Positions 7,962-17,706 are shown, numbered from the stretch's first letter. The stretch is 37,753 nt of DNA from Campylobacteraceae bacterium (GCA_012521935.1 JAAYLJ010000014.1:1-37753), one strand, 5' to 3'. Program-made: numbers and translations. Notes: generated from the sequence alone by a model not told the origin.

Positions 7962-8854
7962 TATAAACCTTTTATCTCATACTTTGACATAACTTTTTCA
8001 ATATTTTTAAGATTCTCTTTACTAGGAGAACTAAGCGGCAGTCTATATTCTAGAGTATCTATGAGCCCAGCTATATAAAGTGCTGCTTTTATTGGGATAG
8101 GATTGCTTTCACAAAAAAGGACTTTATTTATCTCATAAAGAGTATCATTTATGCTTTTAGCCTTTGCAAAATCACCATCCATAGCGTAGTGAGTAAGTTT
8201 TGATAGATAATTGGGTAAAAGATTTGCAGTAACAGAAATGATCCCTTTACCTCCATTTGAAAGAACTGGATAGTTTATGACATCTTCACCGCTAATAACA
8301 GCTAATTTTGGCTCATGAGCTAAAAGATCTACGCATCTTTCAATGGATCCTGTTGCCTCTTTTACCCCATATATGTTTGGACACTCATTAAATAGTTTAA
8401 ATATTGTCTCAGGCAACAAATCACACCCTGTTCGTCCTGGAACATTGTATAGTAAAACAGGAATATCAATGGAGTCTGCTATGCTTTTATAGTGCAAAAA
8501 TAGCCCCTCTTGCATAGGTTTATTGTAATAAGGTGTAACAGATAATATACCATCAGCTCCATGTTTTTGTGCAAATTTAGCTAAATCTACAGCTTCATGA
8601 GTGGCGTTACTTCCAGCTCCTGCTAAAACTTTTGTGTCACTGTTTTTACACACTTCAACAGCGATTTCAATACACCTTCTATGCTCATCATGAGTTAGCG
8701 TTGCACTCTCTCCTGTTGTGCCAACAGGAACGACAGTATCAATACTATTATCAATCTGTCTTTTTATAAGTTTTGCATAACTCTCTTCATCTAATTTGCC
8801 ATTTTTCATAGGCGTAACAAGGGCAGTCATTGCCCCAATGGGTGGGTTACTCAT
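7961..8854 (-). CDS. dapA: 4-hydroxy-tetrahydrodipicolinate synthase
   Basis: The 297-residue aldolase-type barrel has all DapA marks: GTTGES (residues 45-50), Tyr110 in VTPYYNKP, Tyr136 and Arg141 in LLYNVPGRT, and the Schiff-base Lys165 in YGVKEATGS. It condenses pyruvate with aspartate semialdehyde to open the lysine and diaminopimelate branch, which feeds peptidoglycan synthesis. The start ATG overlaps the end of the upstream M16 peptidase gene by eight bases, and its stop overlaps the enoyl reductase start by one base. Confidence 0.96.
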   Translation of the reverse strand: MSNPPIGAMTALVTPMKNGKLDEESYAKLIKRQIDNSIDTVVPVGTTGESATLTHDEHRRCIEIAVEVCKNSDTKVLAGAGSNATHEAVDLAKFAQKHGADGILSVTPYYNKPMQEGLFLHYKSIADSIDIPVLLYNVPGRTGCDLLPETIFKLFNECPNIYGVKEATGSIERCVDLLAHEPKLAVISGEDVINYPVLSNGGKGIISVTANLLPNYLSKLTHYAMDGDFAKAKSINDTLYEINKVLFCESNPIPIKAALYIAGLIDTLEYRLPLSSPSKENLKNIEKVMSKYEIKGL

Positions 8855-10151
8855 GGTTTTCCTTTCTTAAAATAAGAGTTGTTGAACTCTTTTTGTTAAA
8901 GTAGGTTTTCGCTACTTTGACTAACTCTTCTTTGGTGATATTATTAATATCTTTTTCATAATTTAAAAGCGGTAAAACGTCCCCTCTAGCAAGATAACTT
9001 CCAAAAAGATTGGCTAAGGCGCTTGAGCTTTCAAGCGAAAAGATAAAATCTGCTTTAGTTGTAGTTTTTACTTTTTCTATCTCTTCATCTTGAATTTTTC
9101 CATCTTTTATTAAATCTATAATTTTTAAAATCTCACCCTCTACCTCTTCAGCTTTAACTCCTGGGTTACATACAGCTAAAAATAGAAATAGTGAAGGATC
9201 TTTACTCTCAAGATTGTAAGCATATATTTGATTTACTAGCTTTTTTTCATCAATTAAAATCCTATTTAAATAGCTACTTTTTCCATTGCTAAGTAGTTCA
9301 CTTATGGCTGATAGTGCCACTTGATCTTGATGTTTAAAGTTTGGAATTTTGTAAGAAAGTGCTAGCAGTTCTACCTCGCTATCTTTAAAAATCTCTACCC
9401 TTTTTGCACCTTTTTGCTCTGGCTCTACCTCATGCTTAACTGGAAGAGGTGCTCTATTTTCAATATTTTCAAAATTTTTCTTTACTAGCGCAAAAGCTTC
9501 ATCTTTATTAATATCTCCAGAAATTACTACAATGGCATTTTTAGGTTGATAGTAAGTTTCATGAAAAGCTTTAATATCTTCAATCGTCCAATTTTTAATA
9601 TCTTCAATAAAACCAATTGGAGTCCAATGATATGGATGGTAGATAAAAGCGTGATTAAAAAGGTTAAAATATAAAAAGCCTATGGGAGAGTTATCTGTTC
9701 TCCAAAGCCTCTCTTCAAGTACAACATCTCTTTCAGGCTGAAACTCTTCATCTTTTAAGTTTAAATTTGACATAAGTTCAGAAAAAAGCTCCAGTGATTT
9801 TTCAAGATTAGATGAAGCGCTTTTTATGTAGTAATGAGTGTAATCAAAACCAGTTGAAGCGTTATTTAACCCTCCAAAGCCTTTTACAATCTCATCAAAC
9901 TCACCAGCTTTTAAATTTTTAGTAGATTTAAAATTTAAGTGCTCTAGCATATGGGCAATGCCACTCTTACCCATAATCTCATCGCCACTGCCAACTTTAT
10001 AAAATATATTTGTACTTACAACATTTGAGTTATTTAAAATTGGAATAACTACAACTTCTAATCCGTTTTTCAATGTTTGTGTATGATATTTAGGCAAAGA
10101 ACTCGCCATTAAAACTCCTGTTAATAAAATATAAAATAGTATCTTTTTCAT
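8847..10151 (-). CDS. M16 family zinc peptidase, secreted
   Basis: The 434-residue protein starts with a signal peptide (MKKILFYILLTGVLMASS, about residues 1-18). It then has the inverted zinc motif HMLEH (His67, Glu70, His71) with the third ligand Glu147 in VVLEERLW, exactly 76 residues after His71. An N-terminal M16 domain and a C-terminal M16_C domain (about residues 190-380) are present, so this is one complete half-size pitrilysin/PqqL-like peptidase. It probably acts in the periplasm on peptides; the substrate is unknown. It overlaps pyrD by four bases and dapA by eight. Neighbourhood conservation with pyrD and dapA in Campylobacter is remembered, not checked. Confidence 0.88.
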   Translation of the reverse strand: MKKILFYILLTGVLMASSLPKYHTQTLKNGLEVVVIPILNNSNVVSTNIFYKVGSGDEIMGKSGIAHMLEHLNFKSTKNLKAGEFDEIVKGFGGLNNASTGFDYTHYYIKSASSNLEKSLELFSELMSNLNLKDEEFQPERDVVLEERLWRTDNSPIGFLYFNLFNHAFIYHPYHWTPIGFIEDIKNWTIEDIKAFHETYYQPKNAIVVISGDINKDEAFALVKKNFENIENRAPLPVKHEVEPEQKGAKRVEIFKDSEVELLALSYKIPNFKHQDQVALSAISELLSNGKSSYLNRILIDEKKLVNQIYAYNLESKDPSLFLFLAVCNPGVKAEEVEGEILKIIDLIKDGKIQDEEIEKVKTTTKADFIFSLESSSALANLFGSYLARGDVLPLLNYEKDINNITKEELVKVAKTYFNKKSSTTLILRKENHE

Positions 10152-11200
10152 AGCTTTGCACCAATTGCTTCGCTTATATGATAAAAACCATCCCTATCTA
10201 AAAAGCTAAGTAATCCTTCATTTATCTCTTTTAGTAAAGATGGGCCTTTAAAAATGAAAGCGCTATAAATTTGAATCAGACTTGCACCAAGCAAAATCCT
10301 CTCATAAGCTTCTTGTGCTGAGTCAATCCCTCCTACACTAATAAGAGTTGTTTTACCAAAAAGCTCTTTTGAGAGCTCTTTAAAAAGCTCTTTACTCTTT
10401 TTTTGCAATGCCTTTCCACTAATGCCACCAAAATCTTTCGCATTTGGAAGAAGCGAGTATTCAACCGTAGTGTTTGTCGCAATTATCCCGCTAGCACCGC
10501 TTTTAATGGCAGAGTTTGAAACTCCTAAAGCAGTGTCAATTGACATGTCTGGTGCAATTTTTAGTAAAATTGGCTTAGTGGTTAACTCTTTTGCCATTTC
10601 AAAAAGCTCAGTTATAAAAGCTTCATTTTGCAAATCTCTAAGGCCTGGAGTATTTGGAGATGAAATGTTTATAACTATGTAATCACACAACTCTTTTATG
10701 CCAGCTATTAAAGTTTTATAATCATTTAGCGTGCTATTTGAAGCAGTGAGTTTGTTTTTGCCAATATTTGCCCCAAGAGGAGTGATGAATGGGTAATTCT
10801 CCCTCACCCTTTGTTTTACTCTTTCAAGTCCATCATTATTAAAACCCATAGCGTTTTGAATTGACTCTTCTTTTGGAAATCTAAAAAGTCTAGGCTTTGC
10901 ATTTCCTTCTTGCGCTTTTGGGGTGATAGTTCCAAACTCAATATGCCCAAACCCTAGTGCAACTAAACCTTTTAGCATGGTTGCATTTTTATCAAAACCA
11001 GCTCCAAGCCCAACTGGGTTAGAAAAGGTAGTTCCTAGTAGGTTTTGAGTAAGTCTCTCATCTGCAACAAAAAATCTTTTTGCGCCCCAAGAGAGCAAAA
11101 ACGGGGCATATTTTGCGCCATTTGCTAAAATGGATTCTGCGATTAAATGCGCAGATTCAGGCTGAAATTGAAACATGATTTTTTTAATTATTCTATACAT
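10148..11200 (-). CDS. pyrD: dihydroorotate dehydrogenase (quinone), class 2
   Basis: The 350-residue enzyme has the class 2 N-terminal membrane-associating helices (about residues 1-40), the FMN-site segment NPVGLGAGFDKNA, and the catalytic NISSPNTPGLR with the base Ser181. It oxidises dihydroorotate to orotate in pyrimidine synthesis and passes electrons to the quinone pool. Class 1 enzymes would have Cys at the catalytic position. The ATG is preceded by TAGGAGAGTT, a strong ribosome binding site. It starts the downstream part of the minus-strand block, 78 bases after cysS, with a possible promoter of its own in the gap. Confidence 0.95.
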   Translation of the reverse strand: MYRIIKKIMFQFQPESAHLIAESILANGAKYAPFLLSWGAKRFFVADERLTQNLLGTTFSNPVGLGAGFDKNATMLKGLVALGFGHIEFGTITPKAQEGNAKPRLFRFPKEESIQNAMGFNNDGLERVKQRVRENYPFITPLGANIGKNKLTASNSTLNDYKTLIAGIKELCDYIVINISSPNTPGLRDLQNEAFITELFEMAKELTTKPILLKIAPDMSIDTALGVSNSAIKSGASGIIATNTTVEYSLLPNAKDFGGISGKALQKKSKELFKELSKELFGKTTLISVGGIDSAQEAYERILLGASLIQIYSAFIFKGPSLLKEINEGLLSFLDRDGFYHISEAIGAKL

Positions 11201-11223
11201 AACTCTCCTATATAAGCCAAATG

Positions 11224-11229
11224 ATTGTA
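11224..11229 (-). promoter_or_regulatory. possible -10 element for pyrD
   Basis: On the minus strand TACAAT lies 14 bases before the TAGGAGA ribosome binding site of pyrD, in the only sizeable gap (78 bases) of the minus-strand block. No clear -35 box is seen, which is usual for vegetative promoters of Campylobacterota. The match is short and the region AT-rich, so this is tentative. Confidence 0.3.
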
Positions 11230-11278
11230 TCTAAATGAAGCTAAAATAAGAATTGTTTTAATAGATTAAAACTCCATT

Positions 11279-12667
11279 TTAATAGAGTTTTTCCCACTTT
11301 GTCCCTTCTTTAGTATCCATTAAAACTATATTTTTCTCTTGCAGTTCATCTCTAATCTTATCTGCTTTAGAAAAGTTTCTCTCTTTTTTAGCTTCATCTC
11401 TAGCTAAGATTAATGATTTTATCTCTTTTTTCTCTTCATCACTAACTCCAAGTTGAAAATAGAGCTCTTCATTAATAGTGCCAATGCCAAGAAGTTCTTT
11501 TGAATAGTCTATTATCCATTTTGCATGGCTTTTTAAGAGAGTATCTTTGGAGTTTTTATCTAAACTTTCATTTAAAGAGGTAACTTTTTTATCTAAAACT
11601 GCTAAAGCTTTTGAAATATTTAAATCATCTTTTAAGGCCTCTAGTATCTCATTTTTAAAACTCTCATCAATCAAGCTTTCATTATGAGAAGTAACTCTTT
11701 TTTTAAGTCTATAAAATTTATCTAGCCTCTTTTTTGAAGCTAAAAGATCTACTTCATTAAAGTTAAAATCAGCCCTGTAATGAGTGCTTAAAAGATAAAA
11801 TCTTAAAATCTCTCCATGATAAACTCTTAAAGCATCTTTTATGTAAAAGCTATTTCCCAAACTTTTACTCATCTTTTCGCCATCAATTGTCACAAATCCA
11901 TTGTGCATCCAATATTTTGCAATATTTTGCCCCATCCCGCACCTAGTTTGAGCAGCTTCATTTTCATGATGAGGAAACAAAAGATCCGCTCCACCTGCAT
12001 GAATATCTATTTGAAACTCCCCTTTTTTAGCCAAATGAGTATCTATCATGGCTGAGCACTCAAGATGCCAACCAGGTCTTCCTTTGCCAAAAGGTGAGTC
12101 AAAAGAGGGTTCATTTGTGGAAAATTTCCATAATGCAAAATCTTTTTGATCCTTTTTCTTTTCATCACTTTCAACTCTTGCTTGCGCATTTTGAATGATT
12201 TGATTGCTTAGACTTAAATATTTTTTATCTTTATTTGTATCAAAATAGATCCCATCATCAGTCTTATAAGCAAACTCTTTATTTAAAAGTTTTTCAATAA
12301 AATCAGTCATATTTTTAAGATTTTCAGTAGCTTTTGGCTCAATTGAAGGCTCTATCACATTTAAAGATGACATATCATTTTTATAGTTTTTTATATAAAA
12401 ATCTGTTATCTCTTCTAAACTTTTACCAGTTGTGGTCATTTTTGCAATGATTTTATCATCAATATCAGTAAAGTTTTTAGCAAAGGTAACCTCGTATTTT
12501 AAAGCCACAAGGACTCTTCTTAAAAGATCAAAAGCTATGGCACTTCTAGCATGTCCTAAATGAGCATCATCATAAACTGTTGGCCCACAAACATAAATAG
12601 TAACTCTCTTTTCATCAATGGGAACAAAAGGGACTTTTTTTCGTTTTGATGTATCATAAATATGCAT
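11279..12667 (-). CDS. cysS: cysteinyl-tRNA synthetase
   Basis: The 462-residue class I synthetase has HLGH at residues 36-39 (the HIGH box) and KMSKS at 265-269. The four zinc ligands fit Cys27, Cys204 (GWHLECSAM), His233 and Glu237 (FPHHENEAAQ), the zinc site that selects cysteine. It charges tRNA-Cys in the cytoplasm. The start ATG lies 14 bases inside the 3' end of murJ, so the two are coupled. Downstream there is an AT-rich gap with only weak short inverted repeats before pyrD. Confidence 0.97.
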   Translation of the reverse strand: MHIYDTSKRKKVPFVPIDEKRVTIYVCGPTVYDDAHLGHARSAIAFDLLRRVLVALKYEVTFAKNFTDIDDKIIAKMTTTGKSLEEITDFYIKNYKNDMSSLNVIEPSIEPKATENLKNMTDFIEKLLNKEFAYKTDDGIYFDTNKDKKYLSLSNQIIQNAQARVESDEKKKDQKDFALWKFSTNEPSFDSPFGKGRPGWHLECSAMIDTHLAKKGEFQIDIHAGGADLLFPHHENEAAQTRCGMGQNIAKYWMHNGFVTIDGEKMSKSLGNSFYIKDALRVYHGEILRFYLLSTHYRADFNFNEVDLLASKKRLDKFYRLKKRVTSHNESLIDESFKNEILEALKDDLNISKALAVLDKKVTSLNESLDKNSKDTLLKSHAKWIIDYSKELLGIGTINEELYFQLGVSDEEKKEIKSLILARDEAKKERNFSKADKIRDELQEKNIVLMDTKEGTKWEKLY

Positions 12668-14048
12668 TTAAAATTTCCTTAAAAATAGTCAATAAAAATA
12701 TCTCTAAAATGAGCACGATGGCTAAAATAGCTATCTGTTTTAGATGAAGTATAGCTAAAAACTTTTTAGTTCCATAGGCTTTTATAGTTAAAATAAAGAG
12801 TAAAAAACCGCTAATTGAACTAGCTAATGCTAATCCAGAAGCTCCGTAAGGTGAAATGAGCAAGATTGAGAGAATTATATTTAAAATTAAGCTAATAGCG
12901 CTTATTTTGGCGGCTTTTGCTTGTAATCCCATGGAGTAAAGCCATAAAGAAAATAGTCTTGATAGTCCAAAAGGCGCAAGTCCTATCAGGTACATTTGCA
13001 AAACTTTAGCTGTTTGCAAGGAGTCCTCTTTTAAAAATGCGCCTCTTTCAAATAGAATTTTTACAATCTCTGGAGCTAGCATGTATCCGCCAACTGTTGA
13101 GGGAAGTAGCAAAAAAGCAAGTACCCAAAAGCCATCTTTTAGTGTTTTATTGGCGCTTTCTACCTCTTTTTTATTTACCTGTTTTGCAATTTTTGGAAAT
13201 AAAGAGATGGATAAAGCTATGGCAAAAAGAGCTAGGGGGAGTTGGAAAATTCTATTTGAATAGTATAGATAACTAATGCTACCTGAGACTAAAAAACTTG
13301 CTAACCAAGTGTCTATAAATGAGGCTAATTGAGCAGTAGAATTGCCAAGCACTGAGTGCCAAAAGTTTTTATAAAACTCTTTATAGTTCCTTTTTTTCTC
13401 TTTAAACTTAAATAAGCCTACTTTTAAAACCCTCCAAACCCTTTTTCTTTTAATGGCTATTAAATGAGTCATTAACTGTAAAATTCCACCAACAATAACG
13501 CCAATACTTAGGTAATATACTCCATTTTGAGGCTCATTTGGATTTGAGAACAGCAAAGCAACAATCATGGCTATGTTTAGTAAAGCAGTTGAATAAGCTG
13601 TGGTTGCAAAGTGTCCTTTAAAGTGCAAAAGAGCTGATAGAAAAGTTACAATATAAATTAAAGGCAAATACCAAAAATTTATCCTAACAAGTGGTGTTGC
13701 TAGAGTTATAGTCTTTTCATCAAAGCCAAAAGCTATTAGTTTTGTAATAAATGGGGCTAGAAGCATTACAAGTAGGGTTAAAAACAGGATAAAGCTTAAA
13801 AATCTAATTAAAATTAAAGAAGCAAATCTACCTTTCTCTTTTGTTTTTATAAAAGCTGGCAAAAAAGCTTGAGAAAAAGCACCCTCAGCAAAGATTCTTC
13901 TAAATAGATTTGGTAGTTTAAAGGCAACAAAAAATATATCACTATATATATTTGCACCTATGGTTGAAGCGGTTAATAAATCTCTAATAAATCCTAAAAT
14001 TCTTGAAAAAAGGATACCGCTACTATTTGTCATAAAAGCTTTAAACAT
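12654..14048 (-). CDS. murJ: lipid II flippase MurJ (MviN family)
   Basis: The 464-residue polytopic membrane protein has about 13-14 hydrophobic segments and the MurJ N-terminal signatures SRILGFIRDLLTAS and NLFRRIFAEGAFSQAFLP, which include conserved arginines of the central cavity. MurJ flips lipid-linked peptidoglycan precursor across the inner membrane. It is the first gene of the minus-strand block and is divergent from fapA across a 127-base gap. It overlaps the start of cysS by 14 bases. Its location near ddl and murF on the other strand fits a cell-wall neighbourhood. Confidence 0.94.
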   Translation of the reverse strand: MFKAFMTNSSGILFSRILGFIRDLLTASTIGANIYSDIFFVAFKLPNLFRRIFAEGAFSQAFLPAFIKTKEKGRFASLILIRFLSFILFLTLLVMLLAPFITKLIAFGFDEKTITLATPLVRINFWYLPLIYIVTFLSALLHFKGHFATTAYSTALLNIAMIVALLFSNPNEPQNGVYYLSIGVIVGGILQLMTHLIAIKRKRVWRVLKVGLFKFKEKKRNYKEFYKNFWHSVLGNSTAQLASFIDTWLASFLVSGSISYLYYSNRIFQLPLALFAIALSISLFPKIAKQVNKKEVESANKTLKDGFWVLAFLLLPSTVGGYMLAPEIVKILFERGAFLKEDSLQTAKVLQMYLIGLAPFGLSRLFSLWLYSMGLQAKAAKISAISLILNIILSILLISPYGASGLALASSISGFLLFILTIKAYGTKKFLAILHLKQIAILAIVLILEIFLLTIFKEILNAYL

Positions 14049-14175
14049 TAAAAATCAACCTCAATTTGTAGGGCTATAAAATAGCTTAAAAATCCACACT
14101 AATGGGAAGTTTACTTTATTTTAATCAATCTTGTATCATAATATAAAAGAGTTTAAATCAATGTGAGGAAAGTTT
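14049..14175. promoter_or_regulatory. divergent promoter region between murJ and the FapA gene
   Basis: This 127-base AT-rich gap separates two divergent genes and must contain starts for both unless transcription comes from elsewhere. On the plus strand CATAAT at 14137-14142 is the best -10-like match, 23 bases before the GAGGAAA ribosome binding site of the FapA gene. A small palindrome (GCTAT-AAA-ATAGC, 14073-14085) lies on the murJ side. No convincing operator or -35 box is visible. Confidence 0.35.
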
Positions 14176-16089
14176 GTGAAAGAGCCAAAAAGAACAGACA
14201 AAAAGAGTATAAATGATGAATCTCCATTTGCATTTGAGCCAATTATCGTAGATACGGTTGATGTTGCAGATGAGTTAAAAAGAGTATCTACTGTAAATAA
14301 TGTTGATTTAAAGCTTATTGATTTTCATATTTTAAATATATCTACCTCATACTATACCCCGCAAGATGAAGAGCCTAAATGGCTAGAAGAGAAGCAGTTA
14401 AATGCTTTTGATGATGACTCTTTTTTTCTAAATCCAGATTTAAAAATTGATCAACACTTTAAGGTTGAGATTTTTGATAAAAGATCCAAAGTAGATACTG
14501 GAATATTGCCTAACTTAACACTAGGGGCTAATAAAAACTTAACAAAGATTGTAGTTGGAATTAAACAGAATTTAAATATAAAATATTTTCATAATCTTGA
14601 AGAGAGGCTCATTGAGGAGATAAATAAAAGGAAAATTAGATCTTCAATTTTAGTAGGGATTAGAGAAGCCGCAATGCGCGAAGAGATAAGAAAATTAGTT
14701 GCTTTTGTTAGGGTGAATAACTACATTGAAAAAGATATAACTTTAGTAGTTATGGAGGGAGTTGAGCCCTTATATCCAGTTAATGATAACTTCATAGAGC
14801 ATTTTAAGAAAAAAGTTGAGCCAGACGAGAAGAGCGGAAGGGTGGATTACTCAAGAAGAGGCTTTTTGCAATCAGTTGGCGAAAAAGAGATAATTCTTGA
14901 GTACATTAAACCTCAAGAAGGTAGTCCAGGAAAAAATTGTAGAGGTGTTTATCTGCCTGTAAATGAGCCAAAAATAGCACATGATGGCAATGTTAATATT
15001 GGTGAAAATATTGAAAAAATTGAAGATGATAAGTCTATAAAATTTTTAGCTAAAAGAAGCGGGTATGTAAAGTTTGAGAATGGAGTTTACGATGTTCAAG
15101 AAGAGATGGAAATAGGGGAGATTAACTTTAAAACAACAGGATCCATTGAAGCAGGGCTAGATAAAAATATAAAAATAAACATTAAAGAGGCTGACGCTCT
15201 AACAGACGCTGTTGGAACAGGAATGAGTGTTGAGAGTACTGAGTTAAATGTTGATGGAAATGTTGGTAGTCAAGCTAACATAAGAGCTAGGCTTGTTAGG
15301 ATTGGTGGGCAAACACATAAAACATCAAACATTACAGCTGATAGCGCCCAAATTGCGGTACATAGAGGAAATCTTGAAGCAAAAGAGGTAAACATAGATA
15401 GATTAGAAGGCGGTACAGTCGTAGGAGATGTAGTTAGAATCAAGATGGCTTCTGGAGGAGAAGTGTTTGGAAGAGAAGTTTACATTGAAGAGCTTTTTTC
15501 TCACGCACAAATTACAGCTAGCGAACTCATTGAGATTAAAAAATTAAAAGGATCTAACAATAGATTTGCCATAGATTCTGGAAGTTCAAAAGCTTTTAGC
15601 TCAGATATTGCTTCACTAAAAGAAAAAATTAAAGAGTATAAGAAAAAAGAGGAGCAGCTTCCAAAGCAGTTAGAGGGTAAAAAACTCTTAATTGATGCTA
15701 ATAAGGCATCAGTTGAAATGATTAAAGATAAGATAGCAGAACTTAGAAGTGAAAATATTAAGCCACCTGCTACTTTTTTAGGTAAATTAAAAGAGTATCA
15801 GCAGCTTATCAATGAGTATAATATATTGCTAAAACAGGCAAAAGAGATAAAAGTAGAGTTGCAACACTTTAATGATGAGTTAAATTCTATGCAAAATAAA
15901 ATATTTGATGCAAAGATTATAAACTACTCTCCTTGGCTTGAGTATAATGAGATAAAGTTTAAACTCATTTCACCTGAAATTGAGATAACTTACAACACTA
16001 TTGAAAATGAAACTACAAGAGTTTTTACTCTCATTGAAACCGCAGATGATGGATATAGAATCAACCGCTCAAGTGAAATACGAAAATGA
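14176..16089 (+). CDS. FapA family (DUF342) protein
   Basis: The 637-residue cytoplasmic protein has a poorly conserved N-terminal part (about 1-230). It is followed by a glycine- and valine-rich repeat region (about 290-450: GSIEAGLDKNIKINIKEAD, VDGNVGSQANIRARLVRIGG, GGTVVGDVVRIKMASGG) that looks like the right-handed beta-helix of the DUF342/FapA family. A charged coiled coil covers about residues 475-575. Family members were named flagellar assembly protein A, and some affect the placement or regulation of polar flagella; the molecular role is not established. The GTG start is chosen because TGAGGAAAG lies just before it. The stop overlaps ruvA by four bases. Confidence 0.82.
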   Translation: MKEPKRTDKKSINDESPFAFEPIIVDTVDVADELKRVSTVNNVDLKLIDFHILNISTSYYTPQDEEPKWLEEKQLNAFDDDSFFLNPDLKIDQHFKVEIFDKRSKVDTGILPNLTLGANKNLTKIVVGIKQNLNIKYFHNLEERLIEEINKRKIRSSILVGIREAAMREEIRKLVAFVRVNNYIEKDITLVVMEGVEPLYPVNDNFIEHFKKKVEPDEKSGRVDYSRRGFLQSVGEKEIILEYIKPQEGSPGKNCRGVYLPVNEPKIAHDGNVNIGENIEKIEDDKSIKFLAKRSGYVKFENGVYDVQEEMEIGEINFKTTGSIEAGLDKNIKINIKEADALTDAVGTGMSVESTELNVDGNVGSQANIRARLVRIGGQTHKTSNITADSAQIAVHRGNLEAKEVNIDRLEGGTVVGDVVRIKMASGGEVFGREVYIEELFSHAQITASELIEIKKLKGSNNRFAIDSGSSKAFSSDIASLKEKIKEYKKKEEQLPKQLEGKKLLIDANKASVEMIKDKIAELRSENIKPPATFLGKLKEYQQLINEYNILLKQAKEIKVELQHFNDELNSMQNKIFDAKIINYSPWLEYNEIKFKLISPEIEITYNTIENETTRVFTLIETADDGYRINRSSEIRK

Positions 16090-16640
16090 TAGTTGGCTTA
16101 AAGGGCAAGATTAGCCATAAAGAGCCCACTTTTGTGCATGTTGAAACAGTAAATGGCATAACTTATAAAATAATTATCTCTCTTTTTACAAGTAGCAGCC
16201 TTAAAAGTGGTGATGAAGTTGCTTTAAAAACTACTCAAATCTTTAGAGAAGATGCGCAGATTTTATTTGGTTTTTTAAGCGATAATGAGCAAAAAATGTT
16301 TGAAACTCTCATTAAAATTAATGGGGTAGGGCCAACAACAGCCATGGCTTTTTGTTCAACTTTAACTCCTGAAGATTTTGCTACCGCTTTAGTTAAAAAT
16401 GATGCACAAACCCTAAAAACAGTACCAGGCATTGGGCCAAAGAGTGCGAAAAGAATTTTAGTTGAACTTAGTGATTATGCACTTAATTTTGACCAAGCCT
16501 CAAATAAATCTTACCAAGAAGCTCTACTCGCACTTGAGAGTTTGGGTTTTAAGAAAGAAAGAGTTAAAAAAGCTTTACTTGAATGTAAAGCAAAAGATAC
16601 TGCAATGCTGGTAAAAGAGGCTTTAAAGAAACTTACATAA
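16086..16640 (+). CDS. ruvA: Holliday junction branch migration protein RuvA
   Basis: The 184-residue protein has the three RuvA parts: an N-terminal OB domain (residues 1-63), paired helix-hairpin-helix motifs (INGVGPTTAMAF and VPGIGPKSAKRILVEL) and a C-terminal RuvB-binding helical domain joined by an acidic/polar linker (about 138-148). RuvA binds Holliday junctions and loads the RuvB motor in recombination repair. It overlaps the FapA gene by four bases and precedes ddl by 13. ruvB and ruvC are not in the window, as is usual when ruvA sits in this cluster. Confidence 0.95.
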   Translation: MIVGLKGKISHKEPTFVHVETVNGITYKIIISLFTSSSLKSGDEVALKTTQIFREDAQILFGFLSDNEQKMFETLIKINGVGPTTAMAFCSTLTPEDFATALVKNDAQTLKTVPGIGPKSAKRILVELSDYALNFDQASNKSYQEALLALESLGFKKERVKKALLECKAKDTAMLVKEALKKLT

Positions 16641-16653
16641 AAAGGAATAGTTG

Positions 16654-17706
16654 GTGAAAATTGCACTTTTGTTCGGAGGAGAAAGTTATGAGCATGAAAT
16701 TAGCATAGTAAGTGCTATAACATTAAAAAAAGTTTTAAATTTTGAATTGGAATTTATCTTTTGTGATGGAGATAGAAACTTTTATCAAATCCCAGAAAAA
16801 TCAATGAAAGCTACCCATTTTTCAAGCAAAGAGTACGAAAAAAATAGAAAACTTTACTTAACAAATGGAGGTTTTTTTCATAAAACTCTTTTTGGAAAGT
16901 TTGATGATATTAAATTTGATTATATTCTCAACCTAATTCATGGAGCTGATGGAGAAGATGGAAAGATAGCTGGAATGCTAGATTTTTACAATATAAAATA
17001 TGTAGGCCCAAGATTAGAGGGCTCAATCCTTAGCTTCAATAAAGTTTTAACAAAAAGTTTTGCAAAAGATTTGAGCGTAAAAGTTTTAGAATATGAGGTT
17101 TTTCATGGAAATAAAAGAGATTTAGAAAAGTTAAATTTTCCCATTATTTTAAAGCCAGCTAGACTTGGCAGTTCTATTGGAGTTAGTATTGTTAGAGGGA
17201 AAAAAGAGTTAGATTTTGCTTTAGATAAAGCTTATGAATTTGATAATGTAGTATTAGCTGAGCCTTTCATTGAGGGCATTAAAGAGTACAATTTAGCAGG
17301 ATATAGAGCAAAAGACGGGATGAGATACTCCATTATTGAAGCTCCTTTAAAAGGTGAGCTTTTAGATTTTGAGAAAAAATATTTAGATTTTTCAAGAAGT
17401 GAGGGCGCAATAGAAGCTAACTTATCAAAAGATTTGGTTAAAAAAATAAGAGAAGTTTTTGATAAAATTTATTCTCCATATTTTGAGGGAGCATTAATAA
17501 GATGCGATTTTTTTATCCATGAGGATGAAGTCATTTTAAATGAAATCAATCCAAATCCTGGCTCATTAGCCCACTATCTTTTTAAAGATTTTAACTTTGA
17601 AATTGAAAATTTAATTTCAAATTTGCCTATAAATAGAAAAATTTCAGTTAGTTATGAATATATAAATTCAATAAAAAAAGCCAAAGGGAAAGCAAGGCAG
17701 GGCTAA
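16654..17706 (+). CDS. ddl: D-alanine-D-alanine ligase
   Basis: The 350-residue ATP-grasp enzyme shows KIALLFGGESYEHEIS at the N-terminus, NLIHGADGEDGKIAG, the ATP-site LKPARLGSSIGVSIV and the metal-binding LNEINPNPGSLAHY. It joins two D-alanines for the peptidoglycan pentapeptide. Two starts are possible: TTG at 16651 and GTG at 16654. GTG is preferred because AAGGAA then lies at a normal distance of about seven bases, and most family members begin with M-K-I-A. The order ruvA-ddl-(small gene)-hydrolase-murF links it with MurF, which uses its product. Confidence 0.95.
   Translation: MKIALLFGGESYEHEISIVSAITLKKVLNFELEFIFCDGDRNFYQIPEKSMKATHFSSKEYEKNRKLYLTNGGFFHKTLFGKFDDIKFDYILNLIHGADGEDGKIAGMLDFYNIKYVGPRLEGSILSFNKVLTKSFAKDLSVKVLEYEVFHGNKRDLEKLNFPIILKPARLGSSIGVSIVRGKKELDFALDKAYEFDNVVLAEPFIEGIKEYNLAGYRAKDGMRYSIIEAPLKGELLDFEKKYLDFSRSEGAIEANLSKDLVKKIREVFDKIYSPYFEGALIRCDFFIHEDEVILNEINPNPGSLAHYLFKDFNFEIENLISNLPINRKISVSYEYINSIKKAKGKARQG

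Noticed and set aside
11265..11291. Short inverted repeats (ATTAAAA/TTTTAAT and AAAACTC/GAGTTTT) after cysS as a terminator
   Set aside because: Two competing weak 7-bp stems of almost only A and T, with no run of U after them; chance is likely in this composition.
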